DNA from: Scortum barcoo
Lineage: Eukaryota > Chordata > Actinopteri > Centrarchiformes > Terapontidae
NCBI GenBank assembly: GCA_023238725.1
Contig: CM041538.1
Location: forward strand, 10,910,880-10,974,879
Length of the DNA: 64,000 bases
Direction: 5' to 3'
Shown: positions 34,101-45,590 of the stretch, one piece after another
How the letters are laid out: each line of letters starts with the position of its first letter
How positions within the stretch are numbered: position 1 is the stretch's first letter
Notes under the pieces: model-generated
The model's database searches: none
Told to the model about the DNA's origin: nothing
Seen by the model: only the letters and a program-made list of their open reading frames with translations
Program-made: the position numbers and the translations under genes

Positions 34101-34684
34101 AACTTTTACACTGTGGTATCAGTTATTTTACTGAAGTAAAGTAACTAAATATTTCCTCCACCTCTGGCACTTTGTGTGATTGAGCACTGATTTTGTCATT
34201 TTACTCTCTGTTTGTTGCATATGGAGTAAATGGCCATGAAACACCGTCGGTCTGATTGAAGTGTTATGTGAATCTTTTTAGATCACTTCGAGTTCTGCTG
34301 CTCCTGAAGAAGAAACTGAAGAGAAATGAGCGAGATGAAGGAGGCAACAGGTATCTACAGTTTTCTTCTCTCTGCAGTTTAGTTTATGTAGAAAAGAAAA
34401 AGTCACAGTTCAAACCATGTGTCCTGATAACCATGGCCATGACCTGATTAACTGTGTTTTCCTCCTTCAGTCGCTCTCAGCTGCGCAGACAGATGCAAGG
34501 GGAGGCTCTCTCCATCCTCAGCAGCATGGCAGACCTCAGTAATGCTGTTCATTGGATGCCGCCTGGCTTCTTGTGGGCAGGACGATTCCCCAACTGGCTG
34601 GTGGGCCTGATGGGCACAATCTCATCTGTGACTGGTTTGATGCAGATGAGCGCCAGCAACAGCAATCAGACAGACAACATATAG
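31114..34684 (+). CDS. pex11g: Peroxisomal membrane protein PEX11 gamma
   Basis: Five exons (31114-31182, 32653-32850, 33093-33271, 34282-34350, 34471-34684) join with consistent phases to 242 aa, the length of human PEX11G (241). PEX11 proteins sit in the peroxisomal membrane and drive its elongation and fission. Diagnostic blocks are ESYRGRDK near the N-terminus, AQLSHCRTVLRLFDDLSML, TNMADQLYYPCEHIAWAADA, and near the C-terminus DLSNAVHWMPPGFLWAGRFP then NWLVGLMGTISS. The segment WWLFSTVLWGTSLLLGILRS is a likely membrane span, and the end (FPNWLVGLMGTISSVTGL) is the second hydrophobic stretch. Two start codons are possible, 31114 and 31120. The second has the better context (A at -3, G at +4), so the protein may begin MEQSVESL. 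A polyA signal lies at 34775-34780. Confidence 0.95.
33980..34166 (-). repeat. Dispersed teleost repeat ('acttttactt' family) in a pex11g intron
   Basis: Contains 'cacaggggacatttactgca', 'tgcttaagtaaaatcttcta' and ends 'ttcctccacctctgg'. This is one end of a very common fish repeat. A copy of the other end, which begins 'ggaaagtaactaagtaac', lies at about 35965. Confidence 0.55.
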
Positions 34685-36579
34685 TCTTCACCGCACAGTG
34701 GGGGGGACTGAGGGAATGATGTGTAGCTGATCGAAATCAGACTGTTGGTGGAGATTAGTTTCCATTTTTTAGTGAATAAAATGTCCAAAAAACATATAAA
34801 TTGATCTGAGCTGCATATTAAGTGAATAAACCTTGTAGATTTCTTGCCAATTTTCCAAGTGCTTAATCAGATATGACTGAAAAAGTGGTAAAACACCCTC
34901 AATTCGCATAAATATAAAAAATATTTGAAAATTAATTAGATTAATCAATAAAATGTTCTTTTACTTAGATTCTATTTCTCCGCTAACCACTGCAACACTA
35001 CAATCACATGAATGTGAAATTAATTTTGTATTAATGTGTCGTTACATGCACATAAAAGTATCCACTGATGTTTTAGTGTATAGGTTTCATATCCCACATG
35101 ATAATAAAGTCCTGTCATTATTGTTAATAGGGAGCAGCTCCTGAGGTAGATCATCTTTTTCTTTAGCACATAAACATAATACAACTTTTTCTTCTCTGGG
35201 ACTCCTTCAGTGCAGCCACATTTCCAAAACAACATCTTTGTTTGAGACAAAGACTGTTTTGCCTGAAGACTATAAGACTCCTCACAACGTGCATCCTTGT
35301 TTTGTCAGTATGCAAAGTAGTACGAGACTTCATCCTGTAGCTTGCAGGTCACACGTTGTTTCTTGCAGCAAACCTCATGTTTAACAGCAGATTCGATTGC
35401 AGATCAGACGACAAAACTCAACCTTGTCTGTCAGCCAGAAGGTCAGTGCGCGAGTAGCTTAAACAGGCATGATAATGTTTAGAAAGTTAAGCTGTGATGA
35501 TTTAAAGAGAAATACAATGACACTGTAGAATGGCTGGTAAATTGTTGCCTTACGTACACACTTCATTCACCTAATTTTCAATCTTGCACTTTTTATGTAC
35601 AGTGATTCATAAACAGTGAACCAATTATGAGACCTTTTATCATTTTTATGAGTGGACTACCAGTATTAGTTCATATTGATTTCTGTCACATCACAGATAA
35701 AGGTTTACATGGTCTCTGTCACTACTTCAAATGTGAATTTAATTATATGTACAATGATTTTAGATGTTGTAAACTAATCAACTTTTTTAAAATAAATTGA
35801 AACTGTCCTCCCTTGGATCGTTTTATTGACGTTTGATTGGGCAGGTCTGAGAGGCTCAACGTGACGTAGGCAAATGTTGCCTTCACGAGTTGTCGGACAT
35901 GTAACCATTTCCTGAAAAGATTAGGAAAAGTAACGATTCAGATTTGATGAAGATGAAAAAACATCTAGTGACGGAAAGTAACTAAGTAACAACATACTAC
36001 GTACATTTTGAAGTACTTGTACTTTACTTGAGTATTTCTATTGTGTACTACTTTATGATTGTACTCCACTACAGTTAGGCAAATATTTTTCTCCACTACA
36101 TTTGTTTGACAGCTTTAGTTATTTTGCAGATTCTGCAGTGTGGTATTGCCAGTTTTATCCCTCAGACCGTAAGACTTTCAAACTCCTGAACTCTTGAGCT
36201 TCGCTTGCATGTTATTAATAATATTTAATTATATTTCTTACTTAATACAGTCACTTTACCCACTAACTAATGTCTATATGTTTTTACATTTCTTTATATT
36301 GTTTAGATCTCCAATTATATATATTTTGTACTATTTACCACTTAAGCACATCTCTCTCAACAGTATAATATTTATATTTGTATTATATTTCTTTTTACAT
36401 TATACTTTATATTTTATTTAAGTTTAATATTTTATTTTATATATTGCCATACCTTGAACTTTAGTCATTTTTACTCTTGACTTTTATTCGACATATTTTA
36501 GCATTGTCAGAGGGAGTCTGTGTCTGGAGAATTTCATTGCCATTGTTCATTGTTATGTTTATACTCCGTGTAATTGTCA
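34685..36579. other. pex11g 3' UTR and spacer to apba3
   Basis: The pex11g polyA signal AATAAA is at 34775-34780. The rest is AT-rich spacer with one dispersed repeat (35965-36160). No gene is seen. Confidence 0.45.
35965..36160 (+). repeat. Dispersed teleost repeat ('gaagtacttgtactttactt' family)
   Basis: Contains 'ggaaagtaactaagtaac', 'gaagtacttgtactttactt' and 'tactccactacagttagg', which I recognise as a frequent percomorph dispersed element. It is truncated at its 3' side. Confidence 0.55.
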
Positions 36580-36858
36580 GCGCTCCCTCCACTGGAACAA
36601 ACCAAGAGTGGGGAGTTACAACAGCCCCTGAACGCAGCACGGCTAACTAAGATCTGTCGAGTCGAAAACGGCGACGCTGGCAGTAAAAACTGTGACTTTT
36701 CTTTCACTTTGATTATGTGAAATTATATTTAACCTCGCTGCCGTCGTTAGCATGACGAATGAAACAAAGCCAAAGTTTTGGAAAACAGTCAAATCTAAAA
36801 CCACGTCAACTTATCTCTTCAGTCCGGGCACAAAGGACCCGACAAAGACTTAAAACAG
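36580..36858 (+). promoter_or_regulatory. apba3: Probable apba3 promoter-proximal region and 5' UTR exon
   Basis: This is a locally CpG-bearing segment ('gtcgagtcgaaaacggcgac') ending at a strong donor, ACAG|gtgaga, after 36858. The next acceptor in register is at 37903-37904, 13 bases before the apba3 start codon. The transcription start is not visible. Confidence 0.5.
36752..36853 (+). other. Candidate upstream ORF in the apba3 5' UTR (33 codons)
   Basis: An ATG at 36752 opens a 33-residue frame (MTNETKPKFWKTV...) that closes with TAA at 36851-36853, five bases before the exon end. It lies wholly within the putative non-coding exon. It could dampen apba3 translation if that exon is used. 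Confidence 0.35.
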
Positions 36859-37904
36859 GTGAGAGCAGCTCGACTGTGTTTATCATTTATAAATTATATC
36901 ATCTGTTCATGAGCTCCTCAGAGGGGCTGTGCTGTGTATTTCGCTCACTAGAAGTTAGCTATCAGCTAACTTTATGTAGCCAAGCTGAGCTGGAGACTCT
37001 CGTTATTAAGATGTTGAGTTGTTTTTATTTTATTATTACAGATGCAGTTAGTTTTCGTTCACTATATAATCATTATAATTAATAATTTCAGTCCTCGTTA
37101 TGAACCCCTCTGTTCAGTCCTGGAGGGAGAGCTGTGAGCAGATTACTGTCTCCGTTAACATTTGCTCTGTGTAAAGTTTTACTGTTGTATTTTAAAGTAA
37201 ATTAAAGTGAAATATGTCTGAATAACAGGAGACCCTTTGATCCGTGAACGTTACATCCAAAGTTATTTCAAACAGTTTGATATTTGCAGCTGTTAGCTAA
37301 GGCTCCTGGTGTTTTTCTTCTTTAAAAGGCATTTTGCAGTGTTTTTTTTTTTTTAAATACTGTGTTGCCTGTTGTAGCATTTATATGCCGATTTCACCAC
37401 AAGACCTGTATGAATGATAAAAACACGTTAAATGTTGTTCACAAACACTTTAATAAGAGTGCGTCATAAAATAGCAGATTTTGTAGATGAAGTTTGGTGT
37501 GCTCCATCTTGAACACATTGGAAAGGAGTTCTCTTTTCCCTCCAGGCTACTGATTTAAAGACACATAATATATAAGTTATGGCAACGTATTAGCTTGTGT
37601 TAAAAGTTTATTTTGTAGGTTTAATTATATATATTGTGCATGTTGTTCTTGAACTTTGAGCTGTAGGCTGCTTTGTCTGTCTTTATGGTGATGGGTCAAC
37701 AAGGCCAAGTACTTCACAGTGTTATCTGTAACTGATGGTGTCTACCAGCACGGAGACATCATGTCAGGCAGACTGTTGGTATACTGTGCAGCAGCAGACC
37801 AGTCACTTTTTATGATTCATGATCGTAACATTGATGTATAATTGGAATCCTAATGAAACAAATTACTTTTGCCCTCTTAATGAACTGCAGCTCTGCTCTT
37901 CCAG
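36859..37904. other. First apba3 intron (5' UTR intron)
   Basis: About 1 kb between the putative non-coding exon and the first coding exon. No gene or named repeat is seen. Confidence 0.4.
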
Positions 37905-37917
37905 GTTTTCTTACAAG

Positions 37918-38886
37918 ATGGACTCAGACATCTGCCCTGCTGATCAGTCACCTTGGGCCTCCTTGTGTTCAGCTTCTGTCCCTGTCGATGTGGTCCAGGC
38001 CAGCGGAAAGACTGTGGCAGCTCCGCCAGTTTCTGAGGCGGAGGATCTGGACTCCTACAACCCAATCGAGCCTCCTCCACTAGACTGGAGGTCTGACTCC
38101 TCCAGTGAGGCAGGTTCAGCAGAGGACCTGGATGACCCCAGCTTCCCTCCCTCTCTCGACAGCTTGGACAAGGCCAGCCCGGGTGAGCAAGTATTACTAC
38201 CTTTGGACACTGTGGCGCCGCAGGAGCTTGTGGGAGTTGTTGACGAGCCGGTCCAGGATGCTGAGGTAGAGCTGGATGAAGAGGACAAAGCCGCAGGGGA
38301 AGAGGTGGAAGTGAGGACGGAGGACTTGGAGGGCGTTGAGCAATCCCAGGAGGAGGTGACCTTACATGATAAGGAGTGTAGGGTCAGCAAGGAGGGGGAT
38401 GCTAACAGGAAGTCGGGCGATGAAGACCACAACCGCATCCACAGCCTGCTCAGCCAGCTCCAGCTGATGGGGGAAGAGCCTCATCCCAGCCGCCTTACGC
38501 CCCCTCACCTTGCCAAGCACCAGTTCTCCAGTCTGTCTGAGCCGGAGGCGTGTGTTCCCTCCCTGATAACAGATGACAGCACCGAGACCACGGGGCGGGG
38601 CTGCTCTTCTCCGAGGGCCACCATAGAGACCTGCTGGGGCTGCTGCAGTTCACAGAGATCACCGCACCCCATCACGCCTGCACACCCCACAGAGGAGAGG
38701 TGGACGCTGTAGTGTCCGTTTCCTACAGCCAGGAGGACGCTCAGAGGTTCTGGGGGCATCATGGGAATGGACCAGCAGCGGCTGCACAGGGAAGACTCGC
38801 TCGATGATGAGTGTCCTGAGCCAGTGTGGATGAAGCTAGGCGAGCAGCCTCCGGTGGAAGAAGAGGCTGCTGCAGAGAGCGAGCAG
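37918..38886 (+). other. apba3: apba3 exon for the acidic N-terminal region, with two frame breaks
   Basis: The start codon lies 13 bases inside an exon that opens at 37905. The frame is Ser/Asp/Glu-rich (LDWRSDSSSEAGSAEDLDD). After about 38593 the conserved sequence continues one base out of register (GLLFSEGHHRDLLGLLQ through SYSQEDAQRFW). It returns to the first register by 38761 (MDQQRLHREDSLDDECPEPV). The original frame meets a TAG at 38710-38712. Confidence 0.8.
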
Positions 38887-41800
38887 GTAGGTTCAGGTGC
38901 TATTACTGTAATCCGCTAAAAGAATGAATGAATGAATTTGTTATGTTAAATCTGATTTGTTTGTGATATAATTTTCAAACTGTGTTGTGTATTATCTAAT
39001 GAAGATTTGTGTCATCTTAAAGGAAATTGAGATTTGATTTAAAAAAACATAGATTAATTTCTTGCATTTATTATGAGTAGAACAATTAGTTGATTAATCC
39101 ATTGATTTTCAGTTTATAAATTTATCAGTAACTTTCGTGGTAACTGATTAATTGTTTTGAGTATTTATTTTTAGGAACAGTGCCCTCAGATTGAATATTT
39201 GGGTTGTGGACAATAAAAGAAATCTGAGGACGTTAACTTGGGCTTTGAGAAACGGCACTAAATGTTTTTCACCATTTTGGACATTTTATGAACCGAACAC
39301 TAAATTGATTAATCCAAAAACCAATCAACAGATTTGTTTGACCATTGATTATATTTAATTGTCATCTGTAACTTTTGTTATGACTGAAACTGATGAATAT
39401 TTTCGGTCCATTCCTCTGAGTTCCTTTTTTTGTTTTATTGATTAATCAGTCTACAAACTGTGAAATGAATTAAAATTAATGGCAAACAACCATCACAAAT
39501 TACCAGAACCAAATGTTTTGTGTGATTAGGGGCCAAAATTCAAAAGTATTTATTTGAAAAGAAAAGATAGCTTCAGGGTTGGTGTCTGTGATTCTGTCAC
39601 CAGTAAATATTTGGTCATTTTAGTAACTAAAAGGATTAATTATGAGAATTATAGTGCTTTAAATTTCTCTTGATCACCCATTCGATTACTGTTCGTTAAT
39701 GTCTCCTTTTGGTGTCTTGCAGAGTGCTGATCATCCTTCGTACAGAGACGGTGAGTCACTTTAACTATTTTTGTCTTTTGCCAAATGTTACTGAAAGGAA
39801 ATGAGGCCAAGTCTGATGTTGATGTGTTGAACTCTTAAGTGCCTGGTCCCTGTGACCCTGAGGACCTGCTGGACGGAGTGGTGTTTGGTGCTAACTATCT
39901 GGGCTCCACGCAGATCAAATCAGAGAGGAATCCATCTACAAATGCCCGTATGGCCCAGGCTCAGGAGGCTGTGGATCGCATTAAGGTGACTCTGCACACC
40001 AGACTGTCACATCAATGCGTGCTGTGTATAAATTACTGCTTTTTAAATCCACATTCTTCTAACGGGACATCAGCTGGTCTTGATGTCGTCATCGAGATGG
40101 GAGTGCATGTGTGACATCAGTATGACTGTGTGTCTTTCAGGCTCCAGAGGGAGAGTCCCAGCCAATGACGGAGGTGGATCTGTTCATCTCCACCCAGCGA
40201 ATCAAAGTGCTCACTGCTGACACACAGGTATGTTTTTCAGTTTTATGATTATTTTCTTCCTGTTCAGGGTTTGACCACAATTTTCTCTGCCCTAAAATTT
40301 CACTGTAGCTCTTGAAGCTTTGCTCTCAATTAGAAAATGTTTTCATTATTATTATTATTATTAGTATAATTAATACCTTTTTCCTACTCAGTTTATCTGG
40401 CCCTGGAGCCAAGAAATGTTGATGTTGGATATTGGTGGAATTTCAGGTTGAAGGATTTGAGTTCCTGAAAACATGATAATAGGTGCATGAATGATTCGTG
40501 TAACTTGATTGGTTTGCCTCCACATGGTTGAATGTACTCATTGTAAGGATGAAATCGTCAGCTAAATAAATGTAATGTAATGCAATGTAATGAAGCTTCA
40601 GCTATGGACGGCTTTAGAAGTGTCAAATTAAATTATTGACCCAACTAACCTTTATCCAAAAATAAATGGGGATATTTTCACTGGGGTGTGTGTCAACAAA
40701 GTAACAAAGTGTTGCAAAAGGAATTCTACAATATACACTCTCCTCCAAAAGTATTGGAACAGTGAGGCCAATTCCTGTACTTTTGTCACCTAAAAATTTG
40801 GTTTTCTGTCAGATATAAATACCTGGAAATAAAAGCTGAAATCCAAGCAAACCCAAATGTTTTCTGTCTACAGCAAAAATACAGGAATTGGCCTCACTGT
40901 TCCAATACTTTTGGAGGGGAGTGTATGTTGGACACCGGTGCTGCTTAGATGTCTGCAGTTGTATTTTCTTCCTGCTCTTTCATCATGAGTTAAATGCCTG
41001 AAATGTGATTAGATAAAATTATGTGTGATTTATGTTAAAAACACACACAGGTCAACTTTTCTTTTCAAAGGGCAGCATTGCAATCCTAAATGTTCACCTT
41101 CAAGCTGAGCCCTCGCAGCAGGAATCCTTAATATAGAACTGGATGGTGATTTAATATGAGAGCTCTGCAGTAATGTTGCAGTTACAGTCGGGTCTATTTT
41201 CCTCCGCTGTGTGGTTGAATTGTCAGGAGAGTCAAAGTGGGTCATCCACTGTCAGCTCCCTCTTTGCATGGCTAGTTGCTCCTGATTTCATCACACACAT
41301 GGATAGAAAAATAACCATTTTTTTATAGTTTCAGCTATAGATTACAAATGATATTCTTGATAATTTTAGCCAGATTTTTTTGCATCTCAAACTTGAATCT
41401 TGTATTCAAAAAGGAAGATGCCAGTTGTTCAAGTTATTAATCATCATAGTATTCATTTGTGAGCAGAAGTCTTTGTTGCAATAAAGGGCGCTTCCATTTT
41501 AGAGATATAATGGCTGCTCATCAGCAACATTTCCAATACAAGTAATCCCCCAAGTCACGTTATCCTTTTCTGTCCATATTTGTCTTCTCAGTTTTTACTT
41601 AAACATTCTGCAGCTCGTCAGTGCATCACTTTTGGCAACTAATTGTCATTGTTCTTTGTAATAGATTTTCTATCCCAAGCAAGTTTCAAGTCTTTGCAAG
41701 TTGGAAGTGCAAACGTTTCCCGTCTTCTGTAACATTATGAACACCCTCCTTCAGGAAGCCATGATGGATCACGCCCTGCAGATGATCTCTTACATCGCAG

Positions 41801-44800
41801 ACATCGGAGACATTGTGGTCCTGATGGCACGGAGGAAACGTAAAGGGCAGGACAGTGAGCCAAGATCTAACTCCTCCTCTTCATCCTCCTCTGGGCCTCA
41901 GAAGAAGTGCTTGATGATTTGCCACGTCTTCTCCTCTGCAGATGTGAGTCTGTCGACTGAAAGGTCTCATACCAGCATGACATTTCTTTTTTATAAAATG
42001 GGACACTTGCACATTGTTGACTTTAGATTTCCTCTATTGTTTTGAAGTGTTTCTTGCCTATTATCATCATAGTGGCGACAAATTTGTTGTTTCAGTTCAT
42101 CCACGTTATTTGCTGCAAAAGCCACAAGTGGGCTTAAAATTCGAGACTTTATTTAAGTGTGTTTTGCTCCTCTTAATGTTGCATGTCAGATCAAATGTGC
42201 TGTTTTCGGCTGGACAACAGTTTCAGCTTCAGCTTGGCCTGGTTTCCTTCCCCCAGACAGCCATTGAGTTCTCCTGAATGTAAAAATGGTCTGGCTGTCG
42301 TCCCAGTTTCCCACTGTTGGCAAGACTGAATAGGAGGAGGAAGAGCTCCTTTTTAGAAACTAATTAGCTGTGGGATACTGAAGGCCATGAGGCCACTGAG
42401 TCTACTGCTAGTTTCTCCCAACTTAGCTCTTTTTATTTGAAAAGTTTTACAATGGATGGGGGCAAGTGAGTAAAACAAAAGTGATGAAACAGTGAAAAAA
42501 AAGTAGATCACGTTTTATAGGAAACAGACTTGATGCTCTTTTTTTATTTGATACTTTAGTTTCAGGTATGACAAATGTTTTAGGCGTATTGTATGAATGG
42601 TTAAAACCATAAAAACTGTTGGAAGAATATTTATTTAAGAAATTCAGACTTTGTCCTAACAGACATGAATGTAACAACAACATTGAAACCGGAGTGTGTT
42701 TTCTCTCCTGCACCCAGGCTCAGATCATAGCTCAGGCTATCGGCCAAGCATTCGGAGTGGCCTACCAGCAGTTCCTTCAGGCCAACGGCATCAAGGCGAG
42801 CGATCTGAGGCCTGGCGAGTACAGTGACTACCTGGAAAGTCAGGAGCTCTACAATGGAGACCTGGCCCACTTCTCTGACGCTCAGAACATCAGAGATGTA
42901 AGCAGAGTGACTGTGGCTACATGTCTTAACACAAACTCCAGCTCTTCTGTAGTCTTTGTGGCGATTCATACAAATTTTTTTTTTTTTAAGTGAAAAATAC
43001 ATCTTTAAAACATCCCCACAGACTTGAAAGGTGACTTTATTGCCATAGACCTATGTGCTACTTCTTTTCCTCTCTCTGTCTCCCTTTTTTTCCTGTTGCC
43101 TCTCTACTGTCAGCTTTTTAAGAAAGGCTTAACAAAATGCCTCAAAAATGATGCGTTTGCTCCTTTGTGTAGCCTGGGTCTGAATATTACAAAACATTTC
43201 AAGAGTGACTGACAAGGCAAAAAAGTAACTAAACGTGCAAAGAAACCTTTTGTGGAACGTAATCGACTCCTCCATCAAGCATCTATTTTCTCATTATGTG
43301 CCTGTTAATATTTTGCCTTTTTCAATTACACAAACACATATTTTTCAGCTCTCATTTGTCTACTAATCACACAAGGAAGTGGAAAATAAAAACACAGGCT
43401 TAACTGAAGGAAGTGTGTCGACCCACAAGTGTCCCCAGTGAGCACTCTTCTTCCCCTACTTCTGCAGCTGGGAAGTAACAACTACTGCTTTTATGAGTCC
43501 TCTTCCTGTGGGAGAGACTAACATCAAAATATTATCAAATTATTCACTCTGAACCTACATAGTGGTCAAACATTGGGATCTGGGAGTTACACACATGGTT
43601 GCAGAGAGACAGATTGATTGTTTATAATAATATAAATGCTTAAATTTGATTTAATTTAATTGTTTCACTACTGCTCATTTGGGCCCTCATGTGATGTAAG
43701 GGTTAGGGAGGAGATATCTTCACCTGCTTATACAAAATAAAACAAGCACAAAGTAAAACAAAATGCAGGTTAACCAAATAAAAACATTTTCTTTGCTGTG
43801 TCTGTCCTTCAGGTCGCCATCACCAAGGCTCCCGGAGAGATCTTGGGTCTGGCGGTGGTGGAGTCAGGATGGGGCTCCATCCTTCCCACAGTGGTGGTGG
43901 CTAATCTTCTTCACGGGGGTCCCGCCGAGCGCAGCGGCGAGCTCAGCATCGGTGACCGTATCATGTCCGTCAACAGCACCAGTCTGGTGGGTCTGCCCAT
44001 CACGACCTGCCAGAACATCATCCGGGTGAGAATGGAAAGGGAGGGGGAGGATGTTGGGGGAGGTGTTGTAAAATCACTTTTTTGTTTCTTTAATAACAAA
44101 AACAATATCAATAAGAAACTTTGGAATTCAGACCCCTTAAATGTAAATAGTGTGTATACAAATGTACTGCCCTTAAGATGCACTAGGTGGCACTGTTTCC
44201 ATGCAGTGTGACAGTACAAATACAAGATTCAATTAGTACATTCAGGTATTAATTGGGGTTAAATTGAGCATTATCTGCATTCATCCACTTGAGTAGAGCC
44301 AGTATTTAATGCTGATGTTCAATACTTCAAGAATTCAGAGTTTTCAACCTTGTTCAGATAGTGCACACCCCTTTTACCTGTGGCAGACACAATATCATGA
44401 ACTCCTGCATAATGCCACCTGCTAAACAACCCTGCGCTGATCATTGTTAGCTGTTTTATGTTTAGAAACTGTAAGTCAAGTTTATGGTAATTTTTGTGAG
44501 ATCGAGGTTAATCATGTCTTTGCACTACAGTGCATCAGCCTTTTTATAAGATTTTACATGCAGAGGGAAGTGGAAGGAAGTGGTAAATGGCAACTAAACA
44601 ATAGTCAGCTTCTGCTGGCACGTTTTCACATAGAAAAAAAACATTAATAACAGTATTAAAAAGATTACAGAACCTTTTTGTGCAATCAACTGTGGGCACA
44701 GAAGTTTTTAGAGACTGCTTAAGGCTAAAGAGAAGACAGGAATTTGCAGATGTCTAAGGTAGCACACATCACTGAGATAAGAGTAAACTAGCAAACAAAT

Positions 44801-45590
44801 AGTATAAGTCAGTTACATGAATGAAAAGAACAGAGAATAATATATCCAGTCGTAAAGTGGTTCTGTGTAGCTATGATCAGACAGGAATGAGAGAAACAAG
44901 GGTCAAAGCCACTGAACAATAACACAGAAAAAATACAGTTAAAACTGAATGTTCTAATTCAAATTTTCTTTTTGTCTCAGGACTTAAAAAGCCAAAAGTA
45001 TGTGAAACTCAGTATTGTTCACTGCCCGCCGGTCACCATGGCGATTATCAGGAGGCCAGATCCCAAGTTTCAGCTGGGATTCAGTGTGGAGGACGGCATT
45101 GTAAGTTAGTGTTCATATTTTCTGATTATCACTATTAAACCCTCACAACTGGTTGTTCTATTTCCTTCAGTTCTATGACAAAACAATCTTTACTCAAGGT
45201 CCACTTACTTTGGCTAAGTTTTGAAATGTAGAAATTCATTTTCTCTTCCTTTTGCAGATCTGCAGTCTGATGCGCGGCGGAATAGCAGAAAGAGGAGGCA
45301 TTCGCGTCGGGCACCGCATCATTGAGATCAACGGGCAAAGTGTTGTCGCCACGCCGCATGACAAGATCATTCAGATCCTGACCAATGCTGTCGGAGAGGT
45401 GAGAAGGCACAATACATGCATAACAAGGTTTTATTTTTACATAATACAGTAATAGGTATTCCACTGAAAGTGGGGTTTTTTTTCATGTTTTTTTTTTACT
45501 TTTTCTCTCTCTTTGCAGATTCACTTAAAGACCATGCCAGCCTCAACATATCGACTCCTGACAGGACAAGAGCAGCCAGTGTTTCTTTGA
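37918..45590 (+). CDS. apba3: Amyloid-beta precursor protein-binding family A member 3 (Mint3 / X11-gamma)
   Basis: Ten coding exons: 37918-38886, 39723-39750, 39840-39985, 40141-40227, 41755-41943, 42718-42897, 43813-44025, 44981-45100, 45258-45398, 45519-45590 (about 714 aa; human about 575). Mint3 is a cytosolic/Golgi adaptor that binds APP-family tails through its PTB domain and other partners through two PDZ domains. It also binds the HIF hydroxylase FIH through its N-terminal region. The PTB begins PGPCDPEDLLDGVVFGANYL then GSTQ, almost the human sequence. PDZ1 and PDZ2 follow, and the protein ends in YRLLTGQEQPVFL. An N-terminal GLLFSEGHHRDLLGLLQ block matches human GLLSAEAGRDDLLGLLH and separates it from APBA1/2. 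Exon 1 contains two compensating single-base frame shifts in G runs (about 38591-38600 and 38751-38755). The other junctions are clean. A polyA signal lies at 46567. Confidence 0.95.
39063..39335. repeat. Dispersed teleost repeat in apba3 intron 1
   Basis: Contains 'agttgattaatccattgatt', 'atatttgggttgtggacaat' and 'tttttcaccattttggacat', characteristic of a very common teleost repeat. No coding frame survives. Confidence 0.6.
39840..42897 (+). other. apba3: apba3 PTB-domain exons (39840-39985, 40141-40227, 41755-41943, 42718-42897)
   Basis: All four exons are in phase and complete. Blocks include APEGESQPMTEVDLFISTQR, RIKVLTADTQEAMMDHALQM, ISYIADIGDIVVLMARR, CLMICHVFSSADAQIIAQAI and GQAFGVAYQQFLQANGI. 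A Ser-rich insertion (SNSSSSSSSG) sits where APBA1-3 have a variable PTB loop. The last exon runs through YNGDLAHFSDAQN toward PDZ1. Confidence 0.93.
40736..40923. mobile_element. Palindromic Tc1-type MITE, 188 bp
   Basis: Left arm CACTCTCCTCCAAAAGTATT plus GGAACAGTGAGGCCAATTCC and right arm are near-perfect inverted repeats of about 50 bp. Both ends abut TA (40734-40735 and 40924-40925), as expected for Tc1/mariner insertion. There is no coding capacity. It lies in the intron between two PTB exons. Confidence 0.85.
43813..45590 (+). other. apba3: apba3 PDZ1, PDZ2 and C-terminal tail exons (43813-44025, 44981-45100, 45258-45398, 45519-45590)
   Basis: PDZ1 has the carboxylate-binding loop region GEILGLAVVESGWGSILP and NLLHGGPAERSGELSIGDRI. 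PDZ2 has FQLGFSVEDGIICSLMRGGI and AERGGIRVGHRIIEINGQSV. The tail reads IHLKTMPASTYRLLTGQEQP then VFL. In the X11/Mint family the C-terminal tail folds back into PDZ1, and here its Tyr is replaced by Phe. Confidence 0.93.

Noticed and set aside
38055..38438. Ser/Thr-rich minus-strand open frame
   Set aside because: Antisense shadow of the acidic, Ser-rich apba3 N-terminal exon.
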